DNA from: Anaerolineales bacterium
GTDB taxonomy: Bacteria > Chloroflexota > Anaerolineae > Anaerolineales > Villigracilaceae
DNA length: 64,000 nucleotides
Direction of reading: 5' to 3'
Assembly (NCBI GenBank): GCA_016789025.1
Contig: JAEURC010000015.1
Span: 33,453-97,452 of the forward strand
Part shown: one piece after another, positions 16,535 through 24,359 of the stretch
How positions within the stretch are numbered: position 1 is the stretch's first letter
How the letters are laid out: each line of letters opens with the position of its first letter
Made by a program: the position numbers and the translations under genes
The notes under the pieces: model-generated
Told to the model about the DNA's origin: nothing
What the model saw: only the letters and a program-made list of their open reading frames with translations
The model's database searches: none

Positions 16535-17505
16535 TTCCTTGCCCGTTTTCGACTCTGTTTATGTTTGTACATCGCCTCATCTGCCTGCGTGAGGAATTCT
16601 TCCATGGAAATTGTCGAGTCGGCGCCCAGGCGGATACTTCCCATACTGAAGGATAAGGCGCGTTCAGGTTCAGCCTGTCGGTTGTGCGTATCTATGTTCT
16701 TTTGCAGGAGCGTTTGTATGTTGGCGAGGTCGTTGTGGGTCGCATCCACGATCAAGACGACAAACTCGTCGCCGCCCAGCCGTCCTGTAACATCTGAATC
16801 GTGAAATGATGACGTTAAGATACGGGCAAAGTTGACCAGAGCCGCGTCTCCCCCGGCATGACCGAACAGATCATTGATGGCTTTGAGGCTGTCGAGGTCA
16901 ATATAGATCAGGGAGGATGAATACCCTGCCCGCCGCGCAAACTTTAATAAGTTGGTCGCCAGGATCATGAAGCCGCGGCGGTTGTTCAGCCCGGTGAGAC
17001 CATCTACGAGGGAGAGATTACGCAAGCGCTCATTGGCATCTTCGAGCGCGGAAACTTTTTCGTAGAGTTTGTCGGCAAGCAGTTGCAAATGATCGCGTTG
17101 CAGTTGTCCTGTTTGCGGCAGTCGGGCGGGAGTCGTCGGGTTCTTGAGCGCGTCGTTCACCGCTCGCAAGATTGCTTGCGGCTCGGCGGGTTTTCGGAGA
17201 ATGTGCATCACCCCGCTGGCGCGAGCCAATCTATGTATCTCTGTTTCGTCGTAATTGGAGGTTTGGAAAACGACAGGGATGCCCATCAGCAACGGTTCTG
17301 CCCGAAGGCGGCGCGCCAATGTAAACCCATCCATAGTTGGCATGAGAACATCGGTAATGATCAGATCGGGTAGTTCGGCGCGCGCGACTTCCAAAGCCTG
17401 AATACCATCCTCGGCTTCAAGAAAGCGATGACCGTAATTCCCCAATAGCGTTGTATACACCCGGCGCTCGGCTGGATTTTTGTCAACGATGAGAATGGTT
17501 GCCAT
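16531..17505 (-). CDS. Response regulator with diguanylate cyclase (REC-GGDEF)
   Basis: 324 residues. The receiver domain (1-120) has D8, phosphoacceptor D52 in ITDVLMPTMDG and K105 in RKPAEP. A short helical linker leads to a GGDEF domain (about 165-320) with D203 in YIDLDSLKAINDLFGH and an intact GGDEF at 244-248. No RxxD inhibitory site is visible before GGDEF. It should make cyclic di-GMP on phosphorylation. It is last in the four-gene minus-strand operon, 33 bp after the GGDEF-2H gene, and no dedicated kinase is adjacent. Confidence 0.88.
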   Translation of the reverse strand: MATILIVDKNPAERRVYTTLLGNYGHRFLEAEDGIQALEVARAELPDLIITDVLMPTMDGFTLARRLRAEPLLMGIPVVFQTSNYDETEIHRLARASGVMHILRKPAEPQAILRAVNDALKNPTTPARLPQTGQLQRDHLQLLADKLYEKVSALEDANERLRNLSLVDGLTGLNNRRGFMILATNLLKFARRAGYSSSLIYIDLDSLKAINDLFGHAGGDAALVNFARILTSSFHDSDVTGRLGGDEFVVLIVDATHNDLANIQTLLQKNIDTHNRQAEPERALSFSMGSIRLGADSTISMEEFLTQADEAMYKHKQSRKRARN

Positions 17506-17538
17506 GAGACGATACGTTAACGCGAGTTTATCGAACGA

Positions 17539-19245
17539 TCATTGCGCGAATGGGAATTGGTCCAACAGGTCCCAGCGCTCGGCGCCCATCTGCACGGTCC
17601 ATTCGAAACTTCTCACGGTAAAGGATAATCCTCGCCCGGTTCCGAAAGTTGGATCTTTGATCTGCGGCGACATGTTCTCCGGCATATCAACGATCTTAAT
17701 GTGAGGCAGCCAATCGCTGGACGCGTACGGATAGGCTTCGTATCCCATGTCCTGGGCGATTTGGGCAAGTTCGTTGTAGATTTTTTCCAACGCTGGAGTT
17801 TTTTCAGCCAACAGCCATAGGCGGCCCTTCTGGCTGTGCACGTTCATCCGCGCAATACTTCTGACGCTGATCTCAAGCGGCGGCAACTTCCGCGCATATT
17901 CCGAGAGGCGATCTTTCAACGCCGAAAAATCCTTCACATTGCGGATCGCCTGAATGGTCATGTGAAGATCCATGATCGGCGTCCCATTGATCAGGCGGGC
18001 TGTATCTTCTGAAAGCTTGAATAGTTTTGGGTAATCTTCGCTCTCAGGTCGGACAATGATGAAGGTTGATTTGCCGTCTGACGATGACGCGTTCATGATT
18101 TCGGTTTCCTTCACGCGATTCCTATACAGAGCCACATGCGCTTCATTGATGTTCCCGCCGACTCCATAATTCCATGCAAGTAACCCGTGGCCTTTATCTT
18201 TTTCCCAAACCGTTCGAAGCCGGTCTTCCAGTTTGGTCAGATCGTCGGTGGTGGATGTTATTTTGAATTCGTCGCCCGCCCGTTCCGAGCGAAACAGCAG
18301 GAACCCATCATCTTTCGGGAAGTGCTTAACCAACACGTTCGAAAATCGCCGAAGGTCCTGGTCTATGGCGGCGCTTCCGTAGCGGGCATTGCCCTCGTGC
18401 ATATTGATCATATCCGTCAGCGCAATGCATTGGATGGTTTTATTTTCAAGGTACCACCTCGCGCCCAGCCCATTGAGAGTGTCGGTAAGCGGCTCGCGGG
18501 TGACGATGCTTTCCACAACGCTCTGCGTGACCCGAACCTGTTCGATCACCTGTTGTTCCAGATTGATCGGCAGGTTCAATAAGCAAATTTTATCTATAAG
18601 CGTTTCATAGGGCATGTTAAACTCATGCCAACTTTGATGTAAATTGATTTCCTCCATGCGCGCGGGGATTTCCGTATGGCTTTCCAAGATGGTCTGCCTG
18701 ACGACGATGGGGCGGTAGGCTCTGCGTTGTTTCTGGAGTTCATGCTCTGCCTCGGTTTCCGTCAACCCCACGCCAAAATCCCACGTTAGGAGCGAATCCT
18801 GTTCTTGAGCCATATACAACTTCGACAACATGCGTTTGATTTCTCGCGGGGCTTTCGACGTGGATGTGATGCGGAACTCGTCGCTACCCGGCGACCTGCG
18901 GACAAAGTCGCCTTGGTCGGAAGTAAAGATGTACATAAACTGGAACGCCAGCTTATGCAGTTCCAAGTCCACCGCCGCGGCGCCATATACTTTGTTCGCC
19001 TGCCGTAGATCGTAAATATCCACCTTTGCCATGCCTTTGTGCCCAACCGGGATCAGCCATTTCTCCGCGCGTGAGTTGAGCGCATGTGTGATCGGATCGT
19101 ATAAAGCTAGATTCTTGGCGTTCTTCAAAATGCCGGAGAGGATGCCCTTCAAAGGCAGGCGTTGCGCCTCATTAATCGGTAACGCCTCGAACAAGATCTC
19201 CAGCTCTTTGAAGGCTTGCAGAAAAATTTTTTGTTCGTTACCCAT
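17539..19245 (-). CDS. Double degenerate GGDEF-like plus 2H phosphoesterase fusion
   Basis: 568 residues with an unusual architecture. The first palm-like domain (about 45-180) has KVDIYDLRQANKVYG with D76, and GSDEF (120-124) in place of GGDEF. The second (about 250-400) has D278 in ALTDMINMHEGNARYG and AGDEF (323-327). The C-terminal part (about 420-560) reads like a 2H phosphoesterase, with LHMT (H428, HxT) and LPHIKI (H515, HxK rather than HxT/S). 2H enzymes open cyclic phosphates or cleave 2'-5' oligonucleotides. The ATG overlaps the STAND gene stop by 8 bp, implying coupled translation. A nucleotide-signal function is inferred; both palm domains depart from the GGDEF consensus and may be non-catalytic or make another product. 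Confidence 0.7.
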   Translation of the reverse strand: MGNEQKIFLQAFKELEILFEALPINEAQRLPLKGILSGILKNAKNLALYDPITHALNSRAEKWLIPVGHKGMAKVDIYDLRQANKVYGAAAVDLELHKLAFQFMYIFTSDQGDFVRRSPGSDEFRITSTSKAPREIKRMLSKLYMAQEQDSLLTWDFGVGLTETEAEHELQKQRRAYRPIVVRQTILESHTEIPARMEEINLHQSWHEFNMPYETLIDKICLLNLPINLEQQVIEQVRVTQSVVESIVTREPLTDTLNGLGARWYLENKTIQCIALTDMINMHEGNARYGSAAIDQDLRRFSNVLVKHFPKDDGFLLFRSERAGDEFKITSTTDDLTKLEDRLRTVWEKDKGHGLLAWNYGVGGNINEAHVALYRNRVKETEIMNASSSDGKSTFIIVRPESEDYPKLFKLSEDTARLINGTPIMDLHMTIQAIRNVKDFSALKDRLSEYARKLPPLEISVRSIARMNVHSQKGRLWLLAEKTPALEKIYNELAQIAQDMGYEAYPYASSDWLPHIKIVDMPENMSPQIKDPTFGTGRGLSFTVRSFEWTVQMGAERWDLLDQFPFAQ

Positions 19246-21478
19246 GCGATTGTTGATGCGTCGCCAATTGCGGATGCAACGTCAATATCTTTTGCAGGAA
19301 CTCTTGCCCCAGCCGAATCTCATGTTGCATCCCTTGGCGTTGAAATCCTTCCATTGATTCGTTGACCAGCCCGAGCGCGGCTTTAGGATCGGCGTGCGAT
19401 TCAAGATACACCATAGCAAGCCCAAGTTGACCGCGCGCCAGTTCCTCCACCCGACCAAATTCATTTGCAGAGTGGATCCCTTCCTTAAAGTACCGCTCCG
19501 CTTCTTCATATCTTTTTTCTTTGAGCGCGACAAAGCCCAGCCCATTGAACGCGTAACTGATGTGGCGCACCGGGTCTTTCCGGACGGGGTCCTGCCACGT
19601 TTCCAGTGCTTTTTGGTACCACTCCCCGGCCTGTTTGATATCCCCGCGTTCATTTTCAAGATCGCCGAGACCGAACTGCGCGAAACCTTTGCTGTAAATT
19701 CCGTAATCGTCATCGGCATGACTCTCGCTGGCAGTGAGCGCGTCCATCAACATTTTTTCCGAGCGTTCGAAATTGCCCAGCCGAAGTTCCACGGTGCCGA
19801 TCAATCTCTGCGCGGCCGCGATCAGCAACACGTCCCGCGTGATCGTGGTTGCCGAGAGCGATTCCTCCGCCCAGCGCAAAGCCCGCAGAGAATCCCCCTG
19901 ATAAAAATAGATCCAACTGATGTTGCGCGCAAACGTGCTGACCGATTTCCAATCGGAGAGCAGGTTTGCCGCGCGGAGCGATGCGTGCGCGAGCGTGAGA
20001 CGGTCATACCAGTAGGCGCGTTGCCATAGCACGCTCCCGAACTGGGCGCCGATCTGCGTTAGCAATTCGGCGATCCCCTTTGTTTTCTTGGTCAAGGAGC
20101 TTGTGCCGGGCAGTTTCTTTTGTATGGATTTGTAGCACCATTGTGAGGCGCTCAGGATGTTATTCCTATCCAATAGAAGTTTGTCGTACCCGCGCCACTC
20201 GGTGAAATCGCTCCGTTGCGAGATCAACGCGGAGTAATATTGGGCGATCTTCAACTCAGCCTGCTGAATGAATTTCCGGTCGCCGGTAAACTGCGTGCGG
20301 ACAAACCTGCGCGTGAGCGGCAAAATGCTGAAATAATCGCGGTCTGGTTCGTGTTCGATGAGGGTGAACTGCAACAGGTCGCTGACGGCGATCTCGAAAC
20401 CGTCCTCATCTTCAATGCCGGAGATTTTCCTCAACGCCTCCCGCGAAACGGCTTCGGGCTGTAAGGCAAGGATGAATAACAATTTCTTTTCGTTGTGATG
20501 CCGTAACAGGCTCCAACTATGGTTGAAACAATATTGCAGGACGGGAATGTTTGCATCCATGCTCAATTTATCCAGCACTTGCGCGGCTGAATACCCCAGC
20601 ACGGCGATCTGTCCCTGCACCCACAACAACGCGAGGGGAAGCCCGCCGGTGTGTTCAGCCAAATATTTATTTTGCTCTTTGGTCAAATGGATGTTCTTCT
20701 GTTGGGCATCCCATTCCAACAAGGCGTTGCTTTCATCGAAGGATAAACCTTGCAAGCGGATGATCTGTCCCTCGGTCACTCGTTCGCGCGAGGTGACCAG
20801 CGCCTTGAGCGTGATCGGCGAACGCCGCAAAAAGTCGAGGATGTCGCGCTGCTCGGTTTTGGAGAGCGACTCGAAATTGTCCAGAACAAGAAGCGTAGTA
20901 CGCCGCGCCAGCAGGGTATACGCCTGCTTGACCTGATCTTGAATCGGCATATTCCCAATGGTGGGATTGCCCAAACTCGAACCGATCGTGATGAGAATGT
21001 CCGAAAACGATTTGGCTTCCGGGATGATCGGTTCAATGCCCTGAAGCGTGAGCACCGATTCCTTTGCCGAGATCCAGATGACCGCTTCGAACAGATCTTC
21101 CTCGATACAGCGATGACTCACTTCGATAGCCAGCGCGGATTTCCCCACCCCGCCGATGCCTTCGATGCCGATGATGAATGTGCGGCTGTTGGGGTTGAGC
21201 GATTGCAGGATGGTCTTGATCTCCTGCTCGCGCCCGACAAAATAATGACGCCTCGGCAGGTTCGCAACCATTTCCGTTCTTTCAGGTTCGCCGCTGGAGG
21301 TCAACCCTTCGATCTCTTTGGCGTAACGCGCGATCGCCTCCCTTTCCATGGTGACGCTGTTGATGAGATGCAGGGGCTGGTCGGCGCCGTACATGGCGAG
21401 CATCTCCTCGAGCGTGTAGAGATTCTTTTTATGCAGTTCGATCATCTTTTCGTGATGAGCAATATCTTCCTTGTTCAT
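19238..21478 (-). CDS. STAND NTPase (NB-ARC type) with TPR repeats
   Basis: 746 residues. The N-terminal about 60 residues form a charged helical adaptor-like segment (HKKNLYTLEEMLAMYGADQP). The NB-ARC core has Walker A GIGGVGKS (107-114), Walker B LLVLDN (196-201), a TSRER sensor motif (229-233) and GGLPLAL (278-284). The C-terminal third contains TPR-like helices (AQRLIGTVELRLGNFERSE; AFNGLGFVALKEKRYEEAE; YFKEG). STAND proteins oligomerise on sensing a trigger and often act in bacterial immunity or regulation. No effector domain is fused, so the effector may be encoded by a neighbour. It starts 14 bp after the 157-residue gene. Confidence 0.88.
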   Translation of the reverse strand: MNKEDIAHHEKMIELHKKNLYTLEEMLAMYGADQPLHLINSVTMEREAIARYAKEIEGLTSSGEPERTEMVANLPRRHYFVGREQEIKTILQSLNPNSRTFIIGIEGIGGVGKSALAIEVSHRCIEEDLFEAVIWISAKESVLTLQGIEPIIPEAKSFSDILITIGSSLGNPTIGNMPIQDQVKQAYTLLARRTTLLVLDNFESLSKTEQRDILDFLRRSPITLKALVTSRERVTEGQIIRLQGLSFDESNALLEWDAQQKNIHLTKEQNKYLAEHTGGLPLALLWVQGQIAVLGYSAAQVLDKLSMDANIPVLQYCFNHSWSLLRHHNEKKLLFILALQPEAVSREALRKISGIEDEDGFEIAVSDLLQFTLIEHEPDRDYFSILPLTRRFVRTQFTGDRKFIQQAELKIAQYYSALISQRSDFTEWRGYDKLLLDRNNILSASQWCYKSIQKKLPGTSSLTKKTKGIAELLTQIGAQFGSVLWQRAYWYDRLTLAHASLRAANLLSDWKSVSTFARNISWIYFYQGDSLRALRWAEESLSATTITRDVLLIAAAQRLIGTVELRLGNFERSEKMLMDALTASESHADDDYGIYSKGFAQFGLGDLENERGDIKQAGEWYQKALETWQDPVRKDPVRHISYAFNGLGFVALKEKRYEEAERYFKEGIHSANEFGRVEELARGQLGLAMVYLESHADPKAALGLVNESMEGFQRQGMQHEIRLGQEFLQKILTLHPQLATHQQSHG

Positions 21479-21492
21479 ATTTCACCCTTGAA

Positions 21493-21966
21493 TTACTTGA
21501 CGACTTGAATATCCTTTTTATATACCTTCGAAAGAACCGCCTCGAGTTGCTTGATGGTCTCGACCATCGCATCTTCCGCCTCGGTCAGGTTATGCACGAT
21601 AATCGGAGGCACAAGCGCGCTTCCCCATTTTGCATATTGTTCTTTCGCGATCTGATAGTTCCGCGAGTACGTTTCCAACAGCCTCATCAAATGCTGGACT
21701 TCCACCTCGTAATTCCTCCACAGACTCTCATCCACTTTGACGGTAAGCAATTCCTGTTTAGACTCTTCCTTCGCTTCCATCGCGCCCTTCGACTCGCTCA
21801 GGGCGGCGGGGACGGCTGGTTCGGCTTCGGCTGGCTTTGCCTCCGCTGGGGCAGAGGCGTCCTTCGCCATGCGGCGTTCGCGTCGCTCTGCCAGAATTTT
21901 CCGTCCCTCTTCGAACACGAAGTCTATGGCTTTCAATAAAATAGGGAGTTCCATCGCATCCAACAT
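21493..21966 (-). CDS. Small helical protein heading the STAND operon
   Basis: 157 residues. The N-terminal helix (LLKAIDFVFEEGRKILAERR, about 10-29) leads to a low-complexity Ala/Glu/Pro linker (about 36-70) and a C-terminal helical domain (about 75-157, with LMRLLETYSRNYQIAKEQYA). No known catalytic motif. It starts at ATG 21966 after a strong AAAAGGAGG. Part of the linker (21785-21803) is encoded by a palindrome-like CCCTGAGC...GTCGAAGGG spacer-type repeat. By position it is probably a partner of the STAND ATPase; effector-associated small proteins are known in such loci, but this assignment is inference. Confidence 0.6.
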   Translation of the reverse strand: MLDAMELPILLKAIDFVFEEGRKILAERRERRMAKDASAPAEAKPAEAEPAVPAALSESKGAMEAKEESKQELLTVKVDESLWRNYEVEVQHLMRLLETYSRNYQIAKEQYAKWGSALVPPIIVHNLTEAEDAMVETIKQLEAVLSKVYKKDIQVVK

Positions 21967-21984
21967 AACGCCTCCTTTTGATTC

Positions 21985-21990
21985 ATTGTA
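21985..21990 (-). promoter_or_regulatory. Extended -10 of the STAND operon
   Basis: Minus strand TGCTACAAT supplies an extended -10 element about 18 nt before the ATG of the 157-residue gene. No convincing -35 element. Confidence 0.4.
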
Positions 21991-22182
21991 GCACAGGAAG
22001 GAATGAGACGCTACGCTCGCAGGCCAATAGACTCATGGCTTTCTCAAAGACTACGTTCAGCCTCTGTTGTGCGAGGAGGATTTGATCCTTGGCGGAATTG
22101 AGAAGTGGGTTTTTGCAAGGTAGAGTGAGAATCGCTGCTGGGTTTTGGATGTATAATACTTGCATAACGATAGCGAGAAACC

Positions 22183-22398
22183 ATGAATACGTATCCATCC
22201 ACATACACCAAGAAAATTTCTAAAGAGATTCGTGAAACGCCGAAGGAATATTTACCCGCCTTGTGGGCAATGGTGCGACTCTTCCGCGAGAGCGTGACTC
22301 TCAAACCTGCCGACGAAAGTTTTTTGCAGGGATGGAAAGAAGCCCTGAAAAATGAAGTTCTCCCAATCGAACAACTTTGGGAAGGGATAGATGGCTGA
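22183..22398 (+). CDS. Putative antitoxin of a RelE-type pair
   Basis: 71-residue acidic/basic mixed helical protein (RETPKEYLPALWAMVRLFRESV) ending 8 bp inside the downstream toxin gene, typical of type II toxin-antitoxin coupling. TATAAT at 22152-22157 gives a promoter about 20 nt upstream. No DNA-binding motif is obvious. The antitoxin assignment rests on position. Confidence 0.7.
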   Translation: MNTYPSTYTKKISKEIRETPKEYLPALWAMVRLFRESVTLKPADESFLQGWKEALKNEVLPIEQLWEGIDG

Positions 22399-22741
22399 TA
22401 GCCCGAAGCCAGTAGTACAAGTTTTCTTCACGCCAGAGTTCAAGCGTAACGTGCGGGCTCTGGCGAAAAAGTATCATCACATTCAATCAGACGTTCAGCC
22501 GTTTATCGAGAAAATCCAACGCGGGGAATTGATCGGTGATAAAGTTCAAGGAACGGGTTACACAATCTTCAAGGTTCGCATTCGCAACAGCGATGTTAAG
22601 CGTGGCAAGAGCGGCGGGTATCGCGTGATTTATTACTTGAAAACGGCAACCGCGGTCGTTCTTGTCACGATTTATTCCAAGACGGAGCAATCGGATATTT
22701 CCTCTGCAAAAATCAAGAAGATACTTTCCGAGTTCGGGTAA
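22391..22741 (+). CDS. RelE/ParE-superfamily toxin
   Basis: 116 residues with the RelE-like fold pattern: VFFTPEFKRNVRALAKKYHHI, KVQGTGYTIFKVRIRNSDVKRGKSGGYRVIYY and LVTIYSKTEQSDIS. The TIYSK...E-I C-terminal pattern is common in the HigB/RelE group of mRNA interferases. It overlaps the antitoxin gene by 8 bp. A related C-terminal fragment is found in the decayed pair at 49447-49545. Whether it cleaves mRNA at the ribosome is not shown by sequence. Confidence 0.8.
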   Translation: MADSPKPVVQVFFTPEFKRNVRALAKKYHHIQSDVQPFIEKIQRGELIGDKVQGTGYTIFKVRIRNSDVKRGKSGGYRVIYYLKTATAVVLVTIYSKTEQSDISSAKIKKILSEFG

Positions 22742-22773
22742 TTCATCTTTCATCCTTCATAATTCATCCTTTA

Positions 22774-22951
22774 TGGACAAACGCCCCCTCAAAGTCTTCC
22801 TCTGCCACGCCTCCGCGGACAAGCCGAAGGTGCGCGAGTTGTACCGCACGCTGAAGCGACGCGGCGTACAACCGTGGCTGGACGCGGAGGACTTGATCCC
22901 TGGCAGAATTGGGAAGTGGAAATTCGCAAGATTGTACGCGTAATAGTTTAG
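22774..22951 (+). pseudogene. Truncated, frameshifted TIR-domain gene
   Basis: The frame from ATG 22774 reads KVFLCHASADKPKVRELYRT and QPWLDAEDLIPG, the start of a TIR domain, then shifts. In the +1 frame after LIPG the sequence continues QNWEVEIRKIVRVIV before a stop at 22949-22951. A one-base loss in the CCTGGCAG region explains the shift, and the rest of the domain is missing. A spacer repeat (ATCCTTCATAATTCATCC) lies directly upstream. Confidence 0.75.
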
Positions 22952-23013
22952 ATGAGTTTGGTTGTATAATTTCACTACTACTGAATACACCTGATAATTA
23001 CCGAGGCTGTCAA

Positions 23014-23967
23014 ATGTCATTCGATGATTTTCTTGTTAACCCAATCTTGGCAGGCATTGCCTCTGTGTTAGGAATAATTTCGTTTTTCGGCGGTCTAATT
23101 GTTGCTATAACGAAATTTAGAGTATGGTTATTACAAAACCCCAATACAAAATGGTTGGTTAAAATCCCATGGGCATCGATTCTCGTCGTGATTGGTATTA
23201 CTATGGGAACTGGCTTAGGGGTCAGAAATCAAGATGTACATTTGGGATTGTCTGTAGCTTCTTCTGTTACCGTCGTTGGAGTAGGGATTCAATTACTGCA
23301 AAACAGCCTATTGTTATCAAGAACAAGAGATACTTATTACAAGCTGACAGATTCATATAAAAACCTTTTGAACGCTATAGAGCGACTTCATAATACAGAG
23401 TTTACTTTAAGTGACTGGAATATATCTCATACAATATATGAGAATGGTGCTGGAGTCCTCAACGAAGAACTAACTATAGTGCCTGTTTCTGAGCCAGTTC
23501 ATTATTATTTTATTTGGTGTAGATTTGCCCGTAATTCCGATCCCAAAGAAATTAAGTTTAGTGCAGTTAATATATCAGATAAAACGCCACTAGATTTTTA
23601 TGAAGTTGCTATAACTGATAACTCTATAAAATATATGGTGATTTTAGACCCACCTAGCATCCCGAATGCTCCTAAAAGAATAGCCATAAGTTGTGTATGT
23701 GTTGGGGTATGGAGCGATTTAGTAGAGAATGGTCAAAGTGCCGATTATTTCCATGTTAAATATCGGACGGATTCTGTGAAAATCGAATTAATTGCTCCAC
23801 ATACTACAAAATGGAAAGCCTTGCATCCCGCTCCAATAACAGGTAATTCGAAAATCGAAATGACAGGGGATATTTCAAGAGCGGTTTGGGAGATAGCAAA
23901 TCCATCAATTAAAAAGTATAATTATCGAGTATTCCTTGATGGAAAGAAGTTAAGAAGAGTACTATGA
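23014..23967 (+). CDS. AT-rich membrane protein, function unknown
   Basis: 317 residues from ATG 23014 (MSFDDFLVNPILAGIASVLG). Three hydrophobic helices are visible at about 10-32, 50-68 and 75-92, followed by a long soluble part with many beta-prone segments. The base composition and codon use are much more AT-rich than the flanking genes, suggesting acquisition. It sits after the broken TIR gene and is followed, with ATGA overlap, by a 33-residue ORF. No family recognised; a membrane effector would fit the island but is speculation. Confidence 0.65.
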   Translation: MSFDDFLVNPILAGIASVLGIISFFGGLIVAITKFRVWLLQNPNTKWLVKIPWASILVVIGITMGTGLGVRNQDVHLGLSVASSVTVVGVGIQLLQNSLLLSRTRDTYYKLTDSYKNLLNAIERLHNTEFTLSDWNISHTIYENGAGVLNEELTIVPVSEPVHYYFIWCRFARNSDPKEIKFSAVNISDKTPLDFYEVAITDNSIKYMVILDPPSIPNAPKRIAISCVCVGVWSDLVENGQSADYFHVKYRTDSVKIELIAPHTTKWKALHPAPITGNSKIEMTGDISRAVWEIANPSIKKYNYRVFLDGKKLRRVL

Positions 23968-24065
23968 TCACGAAGTTTTATTATGATTGTTACTGTCAGT
24001 ATCGAGGACCTGGTGATGATGACGACGATGACGATAAAGGTTTTCCGCCGCCACCACCAGGATGA
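23964..24065 (+). CDS. 33-residue ORF overlapping the membrane protein stop
   Basis: ATG 23964 overlaps the preceding TGA (ATGA), a classic coupling arrangement. The peptide starts MITKFYYDCYCQYRGPG, then has seven consecutive Asp, KGF, five Pro and a final Gly. The extreme composition and exact overlap make it worth listing, but there is no independent evidence of translation. Confidence 0.4.
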   Translation: MITKFYYDCYCQYRGPGDDDDDDDKGFPPPPPG

Positions 24066-24274
24066 CTTTGTTTGATAGAAAGTCGAGAGGGTTGTAAATC
24101 AGCGATTAGTTTGCATAAGCAGGAATGAGAGGTTATGCTTTCAATTTGAACAAACCTCTCTGCCGTGAAGAGTATATTGGACGTTAGATCACCATTTACG
24201 GTTAATCGTCCATCTTTTTTCTTTCCACTTTCTTCCCTTCGATGAACTCAGGGCGGGCTTCCCTTTCCATCAGT

Positions 24275-24358
24275 TATAATCCCCTCACAATTACAACTTA
24301 CCAATTACTAATCCCAATCATCCAATCTCCAATCTCCAGTCTCCAGTCTCTAATCTCT
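24275..24358 (+). repeat. TATAAT followed by a repeat-filled glyS leader
   Basis: TATAAT (24275-24280) is followed by ACCAATTACTAAT and several CCAATCTCCAATCTC/CCAGTCTCC units up to the base before the glyS ATG. The remainder of 24066-24274 shows only a -10-poor AT-rich stretch and no gene. Confidence 0.6.
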
Positions 24359-24359
24359 A

